A DNA stretch of 64,000 nucleotides from Casuarina equisetifolia (GCA_028551475.1 CM052356.1:1250001-1314000); one strand, 5' to 3'; positions 23,851 through 36,350 are shown, counted from the stretch's first letter. Numbers and translations are program-made. Notes: generated from the sequence alone by a model not told the origin.

Positions 23851-25088
23851 AAAGGTTCCATCCAACAATAGCGATCTGATCAAGTCATTTATAGATTCTC
23901 CCTCAGATAAAAAAAAAATATTACCATCCAGCAATAGTGTCTTACTTTTTCACATTTCTCTTTCATATAAACAGTAGAAAAGCGAAAGCTTAACAAAGTC
24001 CAGCCAATAAGGTCCTTTCTTCCAACTAATGGACAAGGATATGGTCCCTTTTTTATTTTTATTTTTTAACTCATGCAGTTGGGACCAAGAATTCTAAAAC
24101 AGTATTTAATCGCCACTGAGTTAAAACACTTGTTGACTTTATTTATTTATTATCATTATTTATGCGTAGTTGTAACTATTAAATGAAGTGGTACAGACTA
24201 TTGCTTCCCTCTGAAGAATCTTTTTGAAAGTTCCACCGACTCCTTTCCTGATTCGACTTGAACTTGGCACTTAAAGAATGTGATGTAATGACGCTGGTGC
24301 CTGTGGAGTTTGGCAAAACCTTGCAGTGGTTGGATTTGAGTGGATTTGAATTCCTGAAAATTGAGTTTGAGTCCACAATGGCCGGATACTAGTGAATCCA
24401 TTTTTTGGACTCATGTCTCGCAGTCAATCATGTGCCATAACAATTCATCTTCTTTTCAAGAAATGTTTTTTTTTTTTTAAGAATTCAGTAATTCAAAGTC
24501 TTATATTTTACGTGCTTTACACCAAAGCGTAATTATTCTCCTCAACTTTCAATTTCTGAAATAAGGTGAACAAAAAAGCATTAGATTGTTGTTTTTTGGG
24601 GGAGAGCTTATTAGAAGTATATTTGGTTATGATATCCGTCCGATGGCCAAAGACTACTTTATAGCTGTAGGTAACAATTATCCAAATTCCATATTCAATT
24701 TAGTTTTATTGCTTATAAGTCAAAACTTTGATTAAAGTAGTCACTACCAAATTAATAAGTTAATCACATGGAATTTAACAAATGAAAACTATATAGCTAA
24801 AGAAGCATGTCCCGTGAGAGAGAAAGAGACGGAGAGGGATGGCTTAAAAGACAATCAACAAGAGAGGATGTTAACAATTTTGACTAGCTGAATCATTATG
24901 TCGAGTCAGCTTGACCTAATCAACCCATAATTGGAATGGACCAGTTTATCCTTGTAAGCCATCGATAGTAATTTTTGGATGAGAGAATTTCCCGTTAATT
25001 ATCCTTGTATCTATTATAACCCATAAGTTGAGGAATGTAAGCTTGAGAGGACAATAAGTTGATTCAAAATATTAGCTCCTTAAAGGGA
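23851..25088. other. Spacer, nothing recognised
   Basis: Two overlapping reverse-strand open frames near 24179-24401 have no known domain. Otherwise AT-rich sequence with a poly-T run near 24467. Confidence 0.5.
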
Positions 25089-25412
25089 TCATAATTCAGT
25101 ATATTTAATTCATTTGCTTGTGTTGTAGGGAAGAAAATGAATTAGAGAATTTTTAAATACATTATTAGTTCAAATGTCAATATATTGAAGCTATTAAGAA
25201 GCTTATTAGGTATATATTTGTCAATGTAAAAAAGATAACTAGAGCAGCTAAAAACTTGTATATTAACTTACTTGGAGGTTAGGCAAGGGTTTTTTTTTTT
25301 TTTAGTTTATGTCATACATAGTCTTAATCTAGAAGTATGCCCTTTGTCTTATCATGTACATTTACAAGCTGAGTATATAAATTCATTTACTTATAAAAAA
25401 TTCATAATTTAG
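25089..25412 (+). mobile_element. 5'-truncated LINE tail
   Basis: Contains the ORF2 C-terminal remnant and 3' UTR of the same LINE family, including 'gtatgccctttgtcttatca' and the ending 'ttcatttacttataaaaaa'. The approximate target duplication is tcataattcag (25089-25099) / tcataatttag (25402-25412), with one mismatch. Confidence 0.72.
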
Positions 25413-25689
25413 AAGTATATCACCGAGATCCGGATTTGAGAAAGCAATAGGGTAAACAGTACTTTAACAAAAACCAACTAACGAAAGCAAACGATAATGT
25501 GAACAAGGTGAAGAAGTATTGAGAGTTGATGGGCCAGAATTTAGATTTTTGAGCTTCCGATGGACTGAGAATGCTAGAGAAAGGACAATATGTTGACCCA
25601 AAACACTAGAATCGCGATAGGATTGTAGCAAGTGTCTTTGCTATATAACTTCAATTTTCAATGTTTTTAAAGGTGTTAAACTTTCTTTA

Positions 25690-26030
25690 ACCTAGTTATT
25701 AAAATTCTAAAAGAAAGGCTCATGTTCTTAAGGATTGGGATAAGAAGAATTTTACAGAGTTCATGCAAATATTATACTTTGTGTGTTTTGTAAGTTAGCA
25801 GCTAATGTATAAGGGATCACGTGGCAAACATTTTAGAGCTTTCAGAAGTCTCTATAAGGGACAACCATGGCAGAATTTTAAGGGAATTAGGCCTGGATTT
25901 TGGACAGTCTACCATCTCGTAAGTCTAAATTTGTACAACTTTGGAAAACTAAATCATTTTAAATTTGAGACCTCAATTTTATTCCTAAAGATGATGTCTT
26001 TAAGTGGTTTACTATTTTCATGACTTATTG
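25690..26030 (+). repeat. Repeat R, copy 1 (partial)
   Basis: Includes 'gtggcaaacattttagagct' at 25820 and 'gacctcaattttattcctaa' at 25970. The order is shared with 52080-52350 and 62500-62770. The origin is unknown and no coding capacity is recognised. Only part of the longer block in the other two copies is present. Confidence 0.7.
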
Positions 26031-26680
26031 GTTGCTCCGCTGTTCTGCTGGAAAGTTTCAAATCGTACTAACCTGGAGATAATAGAATGATATTTGCAAC
26101 CTTTTGGTTGCTCTCTTATTCCGACACACTACATACATACACAAATATATACGTTCCTCTATGGGTATGTGTGCTGACATATATATGTAAAAGACTGCTA
26201 CTCTTTTTCTTTTTTTTTTTTCTTTTTTAAATATCTTTGGAGCAATAAACTTATATTTCTCTTCTTGTCCAAAGATTGAATCCTTCTTCCCACGGTATCA
26301 AATCTTAGCGTACGTGACAGAATCGCCCCATGAAATCCATAGCCCCATTGTACAAAAAGATGGAAACAGCATCAACCTTGTTTTATTTAGCACTGATCAT
26401 AAGCTATATAAAGAGCAAGTATGCGACATAATGAACTAAAATTCAATTCCTTCTGGAAAAATCTCAGTTTATTTTTACGTAGATCCCTATTCCAAAAGAA
26501 ACATAAGAAGGCAAGGATTCTTCAATCCATCATTTAAAAAAAAAAAGTTGCATAACATCAAGGAATTATTGATACATGTTTATAGCTTGCGCCAATAAAC
26601 AAGCCAAAGTGAAGCACGCCACGAAAGGAAAACCGAAATGTGAATCTACTAAAAGGGAGATGGTAATATCTAGTCTATTC

Positions 26681-27088
26681 TTAAGCGCACTGGAAGCCAG
26701 AGGGAACGTTCTTTCCGCAGTAGTTGAGCAGCAAGCTCAATGACACGGGGACGTTGAGGTTGATGCCCAAGATATTCGCTTTAATGGCGGTGCAAAGACA
26801 AACGGCGGCTTCGAGATCCGCAAGGCCCTGAATGAGGCTGCAGCAAGGGGTCTTTGGTGGGGTACCAACAACGACGTGCACTAAATCATTCAACAAATTG
26901 GCGCAGACGCCCAACTTCAGGGTATCCTTTGGACAAGTGGCCTTTGTCGCTGGTGGGTGACTAGGGTGATGGCTTTTGTGACCCGCCGGAGGTGGTGGAC
27001 AAGGAACGTAAGATGAGCTAACCATGGTGAAGAAAAGGAGGTTGAGGGAGAAGAGGAGGGCAGTAGAAGCTAGGGTCTTGGAAGCCAT
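26681..27088 (-). CDS. Short hybrid proline-rich protein (gene 5, B cluster)
   Basis: 135 aa from the ATG at 27088. An in-frame upstream extension begins with TTG, not ATG, so it is excluded. The signal peptide is residues 1 to about 26. A very short Pro/His-rich segment ([20 protein letters not shown], 27-46) follows, with a ninth cysteine at 30. The eight-cysteine domain has Cys 52, 62, 82, 83, 97, 99, 124 and 134. Hydrophobic residues between the cysteines ([21 protein letters not shown]) would line the LTP-like cavity. It belongs to the DC2.15 (14-kDa proline-rich) type and is probably extracellular. B-cluster genes 6-8 are close paralogues, and this is the copy nearest the divergent gene 4. 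Confidence 0.93.
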   Translation of the reverse strand: MASKTLASTALLFSLNLLFFTMVSSSYVPCPPPPAGHKSHHPSHPPATKATCPKDTLKLGVCANLLNDLVHVVVGTPPKTPCCSLIQGLADLEAAVCLCTAIKANILGINLNVPVSLSLLLNYCGKNVPSGFQCA

Positions 27089-27183
27089 TTCACAACACGC
27101 CAAATTTCTCGATGAGATGTGAAATGGAGGAATGTGTCTTTGAAAGACTCAGAGTATGATGGAAATGATGAAGCGAGCCAAGG

Positions 27184-27191
27184 CTTTTATA
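27184..27191 (-). promoter_or_regulatory. TATA box of gene 5
   Basis: TATAAAAG on the reverse strand, about 96 bp before the ATG. The conserved block at 27260-27360 (upstream on the - strand) is shared with genes 6 and 7. Confidence 0.75.
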
Positions 27192-28149
27192 GGGGGTGAA
27201 TGTGGTTTTTTTATGTATATTTTTCAGCCAATCCATGTGAACTCACTGGATTGGAATAGAAAACGTGGAGCACAATCTGGCAAAGCATCATGAAAGATAA
27301 GCCTCTGGAATCTGGACTTCTTCGCATTTGCTAGTTGTCACTTGTCAGCTGTCTCCCTTGTCGACCAAAAAATCTCCATAGGTGGAAACCCCACCATTAG
27401 TTACATAATAATGCAATCTACAAGTAGATTGTAAAGTCTGTTTTCGTGTTCGACGGCAATTGGTATTTTGTACTCTTCTGATGAATATGAGAGGGACTGG
27501 AAAAAGGTGGTTGGCTTAAGTCCTCCACTTGATTCAATAGTGCTATTTTTTGGCGAAACAAGAATCCTAGAGAAGTCTTGAGTGATTCCATGGCAGGAAA
27601 AGAAGCATATTAGTTAGTAATGCACAAGTATAAGTATATTTGTTAATTTTCTTTTTGATTTGGTAAATGATGATTTGAGAGTGTGGGATGTCAATTCCAT
27701 AACCTAGGTCTTGGACGACTACTAACCCATAACCCGTTGACAACGCACAAGATATATGTAGTTATGGCTTCTGGGGTTTATTGATTAAGAGCTTTATTCA
27801 CTCAATTCAAATCTAGATTAACTGCAACCAAGAATGCTATGGATGTCTAAAACACTAGGCACATATGCGCCTTCTGCTGCCGTTGACAGTAACTTAGGAA
27901 GTGAACTGGGAGCTGAATGGAGCTTGATGAGGATGCAGAAAATGGTAATGTAGGAATACACTTAATTGTGAAATTAGACTGGGTAGAATTCGGATGCTCA
28001 ATCCATTTGCCAATTAAGATTAACTTCTAAGGTACTGCTCTTACTGCTCTTATGCCACAAATGGCTGGAAATGAACAAGAAGACTAAGAAAAGTAAGGAG
28101 GAAGAAGAATCAGAGAGGCAAAGCCTAGCTATAACTTTCAAGTTGCGCC

Positions 28150-29090
28150 ATTTTGACGCCAAATCACACTAGAATTTACAGCAACCCAGTTCTTGGTGTG
28201 AATTATTTTTCTTTTCCACCACTGGTAAGCACCATCCTGTTAAGGCATATTACAAATCTACGGTTTGCTGTTTTCTTTCTCAAATAAAGTAGAAAACCCA
28301 TGTGACAACATGAGTGATTGGTTGAAATTTTTGACTTACTATCAAAACCAAGACCAATAAGGGGAAAAAAAAGAGAGGCAAAAAGTGAAAATGCCAACTG
28401 AAACGAGAACAAATTAAAAGGTTCTTCTTTTTCTTAAACAAAAGCACATATAGACAAGCAATGTGCTATGCGACAAGAGCAGTAAGAGCCAGTGACACCG
28501 ATCAACTTTGACTTCTGCTTGCTATGCGACAAGCATTCCTGTGATAAGGTCGCTCTGGATCAGTATCCATATTCTTCTCCTACAGAATGATCGGACAACT
28601 TGCCGTCGTATTTGACCTTCAATTTTCCTCGAGAACTTATCGTTATGGATCAGTATCCGTGTTCTCGCCTACTGTATGATCCTACAAATTGCAGTCGTAT
28701 TTGACTTTCAATGTTCCTCGAGAACTTCTGAATTAATAGCATGAACATGGCTATCAATATTTCTGCTTGAAAATCTTTTTTATAATTTTTTTTTACTATC
28801 AAATCGATTCTTGAATAAAAATGAATTTCATTTTATATAATATCAGAACTCACATTAAATTGTATCCATTGCATGAAGGAGAACAAAAAGTCTTATATTA
28901 CTCAAATTTGTGTATTGAAAAAAAAATTATGCGCACTAGTAAGAAATTATAAGATATAAAAACTTAAAATAACATAGTTACTAATATCACTATCAATAAT
29001 CCAATAATTTTGAAGATATTCAAAAATACTTGCCATGTTAGCATATAAAGTTCCAGTAAAATCACCTTAATCAGGTTCAGGATGTGGTCA
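28150..29090. other. Spacer with a short local repeat
   Basis: 'gatcagtatcc(a/g)t(a/g)ttct' followed by 'cctcgagaactt' occurs twice (about 28557-28640 and 28648-28728), a tandem duplication of about 90 bp. Nothing else is recognised. Confidence 0.55.
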
Positions 29091-29099
29091 TACTACTCT

Positions 29100-30075
29100 A
29101 GTGTGAAGTGGTAAAGACTTACACCAACTTTTGTCAAATTAGCTTTGGAATTTCTTATATAATTCTTGTGGCATGGTAGATACCCATTCAACTTATAACA
29201 CCCTTCTTTCTTGTATCTATATAGCTTACAATGATTACATTGAAGCTCCTTAAGCTTAAGACAAGTCTCCCTTTGTCCCTTTTCCCACAACACTCATACT
29301 TAAGCTTTCCTAACCCCTTCAACGATGTTCCTAACCCAATCATGCTATTAGCTTTATTTGTCACAATAGCCAATTTTGATCTAGCTTAACTTGTTCCATC
29401 GTACCATATGTCGCCACAAAAATCAAAGAACCTATGGTTGTCTTCTCTAATCCACCATTTCTATGTTCTAAGTTGTTGGCCATGGAATAAGCTTGTAGTA
29501 TGTTTGGTATTAGCTTCATGAGCAAGATTTGGTCTACCGACCATCTCATCCTCTCAAGAATTGGTAGAATTTCATCCTATCTTGTTGAACTTTCCACATC
29601 TTTGTTTTTTCCATTGGCTATGAGTCCAAGGCCATTAATGTCGCTTGCTCATCCCACAAATGTTGTAAGTGGTGGAAATAGGATGCCATAGAGCCTGTCA
29701 CTTGCTTCCTTTGCCTTAATTCATTTAGAAGGTCATATATATGAGTTAGGTCAACATGACTAGAACAAGTATTTAGCTCTTGCCATAGCTTCACTACACT
29801 AATCGTGTAAATTAAACCTTTATGTAATTGGTCAAATAAGGAATTCATAATCCATGATAGGTAGATGGCATTGCATTGTTGCTAGATCAACAAATAAAGA
29901 GAACTAGTATTGGCTGCTAGGCATTTTCCATCCATAAAAACCAACTTGTTCTTTGATAATAGTGTCAATCTCATTGCTTTGCTCCACATGGTGTAATTGC
30001 TCAACCTATTTAGCTTGAATCTAATCAACAAAGCTCCACTTGTCTCATAGTGGTAGATAAAAGGGTCATTTAAGT
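29100..30075 (-). pseudogene. Decayed Copia gag
   Basis: On the reverse strand, from about 30075, the sequence reads 'FKLNRLSNYTMWSKAMRLT', then 'KNKLVFMDGK', a stop at a probable ancestral Trp site, then 'SWIMNSLFDQLHKGLIYTI', 'KLWQEL' and 'SYFHHLQHLWDEQ'. This is the order of the plant Copia gag (UBN2/Retrotran_gag). A zinc-knuckle relic, CNHCKLYRYKKEGCYKLNGY, follows near 29165-29225 with Tyr in the His position. Frames change several times. No protease or polymerase follows, so only gag remains. Confidence 0.75.
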
Positions 30076-30079
30076 TTGC

Positions 30080-30940
30080 GATGGTTAGAATTAGGGGTGT
30101 GTGGCCTTTGACCTATAGACCAACTAAGAACCCTTAACTTGATTGCCTTTATCTTTGCTACCTAATTGCAAATCCTTTACCTAGTCTTTTTTTTCCAAGC
30201 TTGAGGCAAGATGTAAGGTGTGCATGGCAATGGAAACTATGATCTGCTTAGATTGAGGAATGAGGCTTGGTAATGATAGCTAACTAGTGTTTAGTGAAAG
30301 TCCTGATTAAAGGATGAATAAAAACTATAGTGCATTTTAGATACAAAAGAATAAAAAATCATTAAATTGGTGGCCACGAGTAACCAGTTAGCTCTAATTG
30401 GTGTGGGCAACTTAAGTCACTTTGCCCACCCATATGCTTGCAAACCACAAAGATTCTCTCCAAAACCTTTAAGAATTTTAGCTTCCAACCATAGATATTT
30501 GATTCCATATCAAGTCTACAAGATGCCTTCCACCAAGGAGAATACCATGCCTAGCTCCTATGATCCTCAACAGGATGAACTTAAGTGCAACAACATTTTA
30601 AAGAAAAAAAGAATGAGCATGATGACATGATTGATAAAGGACTTCCATTCATAAAAAAAAAAAATTACTTCTCTAGGTCAAAACAAATTATATGGATTCC
30701 AAAAGACAAACCAAAGCAATCTAGTCAAATCTAGAAGTCATGTTTAATCTTAAGACAATTGATCTACGAATAATATTTTGAATATTGTGAATAGTTTATG
30801 AAAAGGCAATGACTACATTTTCAAAATAGTCTAACATTACACATACTTAAATGCCTCCAAATGACATTATCCTAAAAAGATTTCATATTTCTAAACAAAA
30901 AAGTTTTTCTTCATATAACTTTATTTTCTTGTGCTAACAA
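30080..30940. other. Spacer, nothing recognised
   Basis: An 87-codon open frame at 30367-30630 (+) has no recognised domain or paralogue. The region may be more Copia sequence too decayed to read. Confidence 0.45.
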
Positions 30941-30949
30941 AATAGGAAT

Positions 30950-31760
30950 GATAGCTATTTTCCCTAGAAGCATCTTTTGTTTCTTTCAATATATATACAA
31001 TATATGTAAGCTAGAAAAGGTACCTTAAAATGTTTAATAGCCAAATCCTTTGTTTTAGTTACTTTGGTCATCCATTATGATTCTTGATTCTGTTATCCAA
31101 TGTTATATTGAACTCTATTGTAGGCAACAATACTTCTCCATATCATTCATGTTCATGCACATTCAAAAAATAGATGATTCATATTTTGTATGTGATATTA
31201 AACAATTTCTCTTATGAATTTCTTGGACATGATGCTATCGTTGGACTAGTCTTTTGGTGTAGGCCCCCAAAGATGTTCAAAAGGTAAACTCTCATCTTCT
31301 CATAGTATCCATTCTCAGGCTTAGACCTTGATGTTGTTGTTTGTATTCTATGCTCTGCATTTTCTATATGGTTAAATGTTTTTTTTTCATGTATGTTGGT
31401 TGGGTTTAGAGATATGAAAATGTTGGCTTTAATATTTCTACTGCTATAAAAAGTCTATCTTTACAAACAAACCATTGAATATAATTGTGTTTAATAATAC
31501 TATCAATTCAAATAAAATCATATTAATCCACCATTTTATTAACTTGCCTAAAGTCTTTATAAATCTCTTAACAACACTAAGGTAAGTATGGACCTTAGCT
31601 TAATGAGGCCTTTCCAACTCCATGACATGATATCTTTTATGTCAAACTATATCACAAAGCCTTTTTGCATTTTATTTTATGAATCTATTCACTTTGTAAT
31701 GAAAATTCTAAAAGGTGTATGAGATTAGAGAAGGTAAATGCACAAATATTTACATTTTTT
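30950..31760 (-). mobile_element. LINE ORF2 C-terminal relic
   Basis: Matches the 3' part of the LINE at 44640-45250, including 'cattcaaaaaatagatgatt' at 31161 against 44886. That reverse-strand sequence encodes a zf-RVT-like 'HLFFEC' motif. Frames are broken throughout. Confidence 0.62.
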
Positions 31761-32636
31761 TATGTGTATGTGTGTTGATATATATGCAAAAGAATGCTAC
31801 TATTTTTTTTTATCTTTTTTTTTCATGAATCTTTTCTATTCAATTCAAATTAAAAAAATTAGGCAAGGGATAACATAACCTAACCAATACATGCCCTCAA
31901 GAGAGGGGAAGGAAGAAGAAAAAGAAAAGCCCATTGAACAATAAGTGTAACCAACCCTTCATATGTTTTCATAAAAGAACCATAAATATGCAAAACTCTA
32001 ATTAACTTGTCCATCTTATAGAGGAATCTTAAGAAGAAAAATCCAAATTGAAATGAAATAATTATCATTGATTGCAAAAGATGACTCAACAAGCCTTCAT
32101 TAAGGGAATACTCCAATAGCTAAATTTTTGCCAATTTCAGCATGTTTGATTTATAAAAGCTCAATTATTTTTGCATTTTTATTGGGAGCCTATGTCATAA
32201 TATTAACATATAAATGTTGATTTTGGGTAGCTCTAGTTAGCTTTTTCGTTCTCACTTTGTATGTAGGAAGTTTATGTTTATATTTTATGTGATCAAGAAT
32301 GTCATAAATCTATTTTATTAGGCCATTATCAATATACTTAAGCTCCTCAACTTGAGTAGCATTTCCTCATTCCTTAATCGATTTTTTTTTCTACTTTACC
32401 TTTTTCCCATATTAGTTAAGAGTTTTGTCTCATTCACCCCTATAGGCCATAGCTCAATGTTCTTCTACATTCTTAACCTAGCCTATTGTCTTGTGAGGGC
32501 TCCCAATGAGGTTAATGAAAATGGAAACAACAACATAATCTCAAATTAATGTTCTTAATCCTTCATCAATTGTATTTTCTCCATTTCCTAACCATACCCT
32601 TGGCCTTTCAAATTATTCTTTCCTATCTTTTCACTC
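31761..32636. other. Spacer with a possible B-segment 3'-flank trace
   Basis: 'tatatgcaaaagaatgctact' near 31780 resembles the 3' flank of the B genes (26187, 48288, 58852). The match is too short to call another gene copy. Nothing else is recognised. Confidence 0.4.
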
Positions 32637-33007
32637 TTCTTATTACTTTTTTTTTTGTGAAAGGTTAGAAATTATATATCACCATAAAAGAATTACAAAT
32701 TATTCAATTACAACATCATCATTTAGGCTCAAATATTGTATTTGGAAAATTCCAAAACTCTTGCAAGAACTTATTACAATTTATAAGCTTTACTCTCCTA
32801 GTAAATGAAAACTTTCTTCTCACATCCTTCTTGATTTTAGCAATTATGGTCAAACTGTCTAAACTTTTATCATTGAATCTTCTTCGATTTCTTTCCCTCC
32901 AAATATGATAGAATAAAATCTTGAAAAATACACTGAGTAGGGTTGCTGCAAAACTCTTACTTTTAACAACCTTTATCATCTAACATATTTACTTTTCTTA
33001 TTACTTT
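32637..33007 (-). mobile_element. 5'-truncated LINE insertion with 13-bp target duplication
   Basis: A 345-bp insert (32650-32994) with a poly-T stretch at its left end, which is the poly-A tail on the reverse strand. Perfect ttcttattacttt repeats lie at 32637-32649 and 32995-33007. The 32719-32979 frame (-) ends ORF2 with 'FFKILFYHIWRERNRRRF' and 'KIKKDVRRKF', a typical plant LINE C-terminus from a family different from the 3.1-kb element. Confidence 0.85.
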
Positions 33008-33434
33008 CCTTCTCTAGCTTAATTAAAATTAAAGAAGAATTCCTAATTGGAATTTCTTCCATCCATTTAATAGTACCAAAGCTATCATACCCAAGATATA
33101 ATGAAGCATATCCTGAGAATATAAAATTAAACTAGTTTTCAATTCCTTCATCAAAACAATAACAAGTTGTTGTTGTTAATTTTCCTCCCAAGTGAATGTG
33201 CATTGTCACATTCCAAGGCCTCCCTCACTAGCATCTCACCCACTTAAAGGGACCTTAAGTGCTTTTTGCTTAGCAACACTCTCGCCCTTTCATCATGATC
33301 TATATCATTTTTCCTAGAATTGTAATATTGTTGTATCTTTATTAGTCTATTGCTATCTAGTGTTATTAAATTAAGCTAAGTCATATCCTAAAAGAGCCAC
33401 ATCTCTTAATTGTAAATATCTTCATTGAGTTATG
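33008..33434. other. Spacer, nothing recognised
   Basis: AT-rich sequence between the LINE insertion and the probable solo LTR, with no coding signal. Confidence 0.45.
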
Positions 33435-34492
33435 CAAAAGTGGTAAATGTAATACTTGGCATAACCCACCAGTGTTACAATACAACAAACAACTTAAAGA
33501 ATATAAGACTTAGGTTATTACTATGTGATACAACAAGGTGTATGGGAGACACACTTATAAGTGGTAAGGTCAAGGCTAAATGATGAAAGTTGAAGCACAC
33601 AAGTATAGTAAGGCATTAGGTACAGGGAGGCTAGGGTGCACATGAAGATGTAACCAAGTTTAAGATGAAAGATGAACATCCATGGGATAGAATAAACCTA
33701 TGGTGCATGCTTGGACTAGCAACTTAGAAAGTAGCAACATGCATGGGCAAGAGACAAGGACACCAAGAGGCATGGTGTGAGTAGCAATGGCATATGGGCA
33801 TATGTAGGTTATAAACTATTAGTTATTAGTAACTAGTTGTTGGTTATTAAGTGTTGGAATTCAAATTAAAGGTAGGAGGCCTTTAAGAAGATGACATGTT
33901 ACACAAAGAGGTGTTATTTAAGAAAAGCTAAGTGGGTGGTTGACACCCACTTTGGGAAGCCATGACAATCTTTAAAAGGGCCTTTGGGAAGTGGCATAAT
34001 GAATGAATACCTTTTGAAGGCAAAGAGTTGACTATTGGGTGGAGAGAAAAAAAAGTTAGCCTATTTAAAGGAATCTATTAGGAAAGAAAAGGTTTATCCA
34101 AGTTAGGCTCTCAACACTTCTTATATGGGCAATTGTATAGTAGCTTGCCTATCCAAAAGGTATCCTAACTAATGAGTTCAGAAAGGCATAGTAAGGATAG
34201 TTTATTCAGGAAACTTGAGAGAGAGCTTTGATTAGTAGGTTAGGAGATTTGGCATTAGGCTTGAGATAGTTTGTAAGTACCTAAGGGAGATTTTTTACAA
34301 CAAAGGGAGGTTTGAGTAGAGTTGTAACTATGAGATAAATATCTTTCTTCAATGAAACCTCTCTTGTACTTTTTCTTCATGAATAAAGAAACTACTATAG
34401 TTCTATCCATGTGTAAAGACTATGGAAATGGCTAGTCTAGATGCAATCTAAACTCATGAATTTGGGAAAATAACCAAGCCATGACACAAAAG
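33435..34492 (+). mobile_element. Probable solo LTR, 1046 bp
   Basis: The candidate LTR 33441-34486 begins TGGTAAATG and ends CCATGACA. It is flanked by caaaag at 33435-33440 and 34487-34492. A TATA-like 'ctatttaaagg' near 34060 and an AATAAA near 34382 are placed as expected for U3/R in + orientation. There is no coding sequence. A 6-bp duplication is less usual than 5 bp, so the exact ends are tentative. No second copy is in the window. Confidence 0.5.
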
Positions 34493-34769
34493 CATTTTCT
34501 ATTACAATTTCCTCAGAAGGCCCATTGTCTTCATCTTTTGTTTCTTCAACCTAAACCACTCATGAGGATTCATTAAAAATACTATCGCATTCTTCATCCA
34601 TATAGAGAAAATTTTGTTTTCATCTTAGGGACATAATATTATATGGTATAACATTATTAATTGACATACTTGAGTTAAGTGCTAGTGGAATTACTATCAA
34701 AGCACCTAATATTGTTTTATTTTCCTTTTTTCTTCACACCTTAGGTTACTTAATTGCTTGAATTTGTTT

Positions 34770-35290
34770 CTAATTCCATCCTTCATAGGATAAGCTTCGA
34801 GTTTTTTGTGTTTGTTCAATTTCTTTTTGCATATGAATACATCTTGTCCTTATATGTGGTAGTATGCATAATAAACAATATTCTCTACATAAATTCTTTT
34901 TCCATTTTTTATCTTCCCTAAATGCATTAAGATGGATTCTAGTTGTTAAAGGCTTAGATAAATCCATTTCTACACAAATTCTTACAAATATGGAGTTTTC
35001 AAAAACAAAGTACAATCATCTACTCTCAAACATCAACTAAGGGTATCCCCTAGTTGGCAAAGGCTTTCATTTCTACACAAATTCTTGCAAACATGGGATT
35101 TTTCAAAAATAAAGTACAATCATCTGCTCTCAAACATCAACTAAGGGTATCCCTTATAGCTTTAAAAAATGAAGGATTATAAAAGGATAAATGCAAACCT
35201 AATAAGCTAAGCCATAATGCAACCTATTGGGATTGATTACGCTTACTCAAATTTTTGGACCATCTAGTGAGATGCAATATATGATTCTCA
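34770..35290 (-). pseudogene. LINE ORF1 (DUF4283 plus zinc knuckle) relic with internal tandem duplication
   Basis: The reverse strand from about 35290 reads 'HLTRWSKNLSKRNQSQ', a stop, 'LWLSLLGLHLSFYNPSFF', then 'VRICVEMDLSKPL', and a CCHC-like 'CLLCILPHIRTRC'. This is the order of plant LINE ORF1. A unit of roughly 105 bp is duplicated: 'ttctacacaaattctt' occurs at 34968 and 35072, each copy ending 'caactaagggtatccc'. Stops and frame changes make it inactive. Confidence 0.65.
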
Positions 35291-35299
35291 AACACTCAA

Positions 35300-36350
35300 G
35301 ATTCACGTGACAAGGCCATAATAAGATCATCCATCATATTTGAGAGGTATACTTTAGGGAACAAATAAATCTATATATTTTAAGAATCTCTTAAACTAAT
35401 GATAATAATATGGGCTAAGTCCCATGAAGAGTTGACATAATTCTTGAAACAAATCACAAAATTGCAAGCTAACTTGAATCTAGTAATGAAAATGAAGTGA
35501 TAAAACTCTGCTTCATGTTAGTATTCCATAAGAGATGTGTAGAATTCTAGCTCCCCCTCATAAGTTATGGGTTTTTTTAAAAGAGAGGAATAGGAAGAAT
35601 TATGATTTGCACATTATATGCCTTATTTGTAAGGCTAGAAAGATAAGAAAGCTATTTAAAGGCATGCATATGAGTAGAGAACATAACCTCTCTTATAACA
35701 AATGAAATATTAAGCTAGGATTTTAGTTATGAAAGTTGGATTTTTTATGGGTTGGAATGGGTGTTTTTTGTTGGGTTTGGGGGCTGGGCTAATGTGCAAT
35801 CTTCTTTTGATGTTAGGCTCATGCAACCACATTGGATTGGGAAAACCCTAATTAGATAAATCACTTTATTGCCCTTATGACTTCAAGACCACACTTGACT
35901 TTTTAAGAGTCAATGGCCACTGGCAAGACCTTAGCACTAGCAACTTGATCTTCCATCACCAAATCTTAAGAAAACTGTAAGATATCCAGTACCTATGCAG
36001 CCATAGGTTGATTCTTGCCATAAGCTAGAAAGGCTAGTGTTAGTGTTTAAATCCACATGATTTATGATTGGTCATTACACAATCACCACCCAAGGAAGGT
36101 AAACAACCACAATAGTGAAGTTGGATGCCTAAGAAAATGGCGCTCAATTGTGATTTTTAGGCTTGAAATGTCCATCAAAGGAACCCCCTTCCTAACCATA
36201 GAGGCCAACAAGGAAATGGGCCACCTTGTGGATAAAGGATAAGGCCTAACGCTAGCCATTATGAAATGGTTGAAGTGGGTTGAGTAGGTTGAGCATTCTA
36301 TCAAGGACAGAGGAGAGAAAGGAATAAAAACATTTCCAGAAAGGCTAAAG
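35300..36350. other. Spacer, nothing recognised
   Basis: Overlapping open frames near 36057-36358 on both strands have no recognisable domain. The region may be the 5' part of the LINE read at 34770. Confidence 0.4.

Larger units (their letters stand above)
26090..28150 (-). repeat. Segmental duplication copy B5 (gene 5 with flanks)
   Basis: Shares its 3' flank (26090-26680), gene and upstream flank (27190-28150) with B6, B7 and B8. The upstream block 'gtggagcacaatctggcaaa' near 27268 and the 'aggcaaagcctagctataac' block near 28118 are diagnostic. B5 retains, like B6, a region of about 600 bp (27478-28083) that B7 and B8 lack. Confidence 0.8.

Noticed and set aside
27089-27103. N-terminal extension of gene 5 (and equivalents in genes 7 and 8), reading (L/M)ACCE before MASK
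   Set aside because: It begins with TTG. The first ATG gives a normal signal peptide and aligns with genes 1-3.
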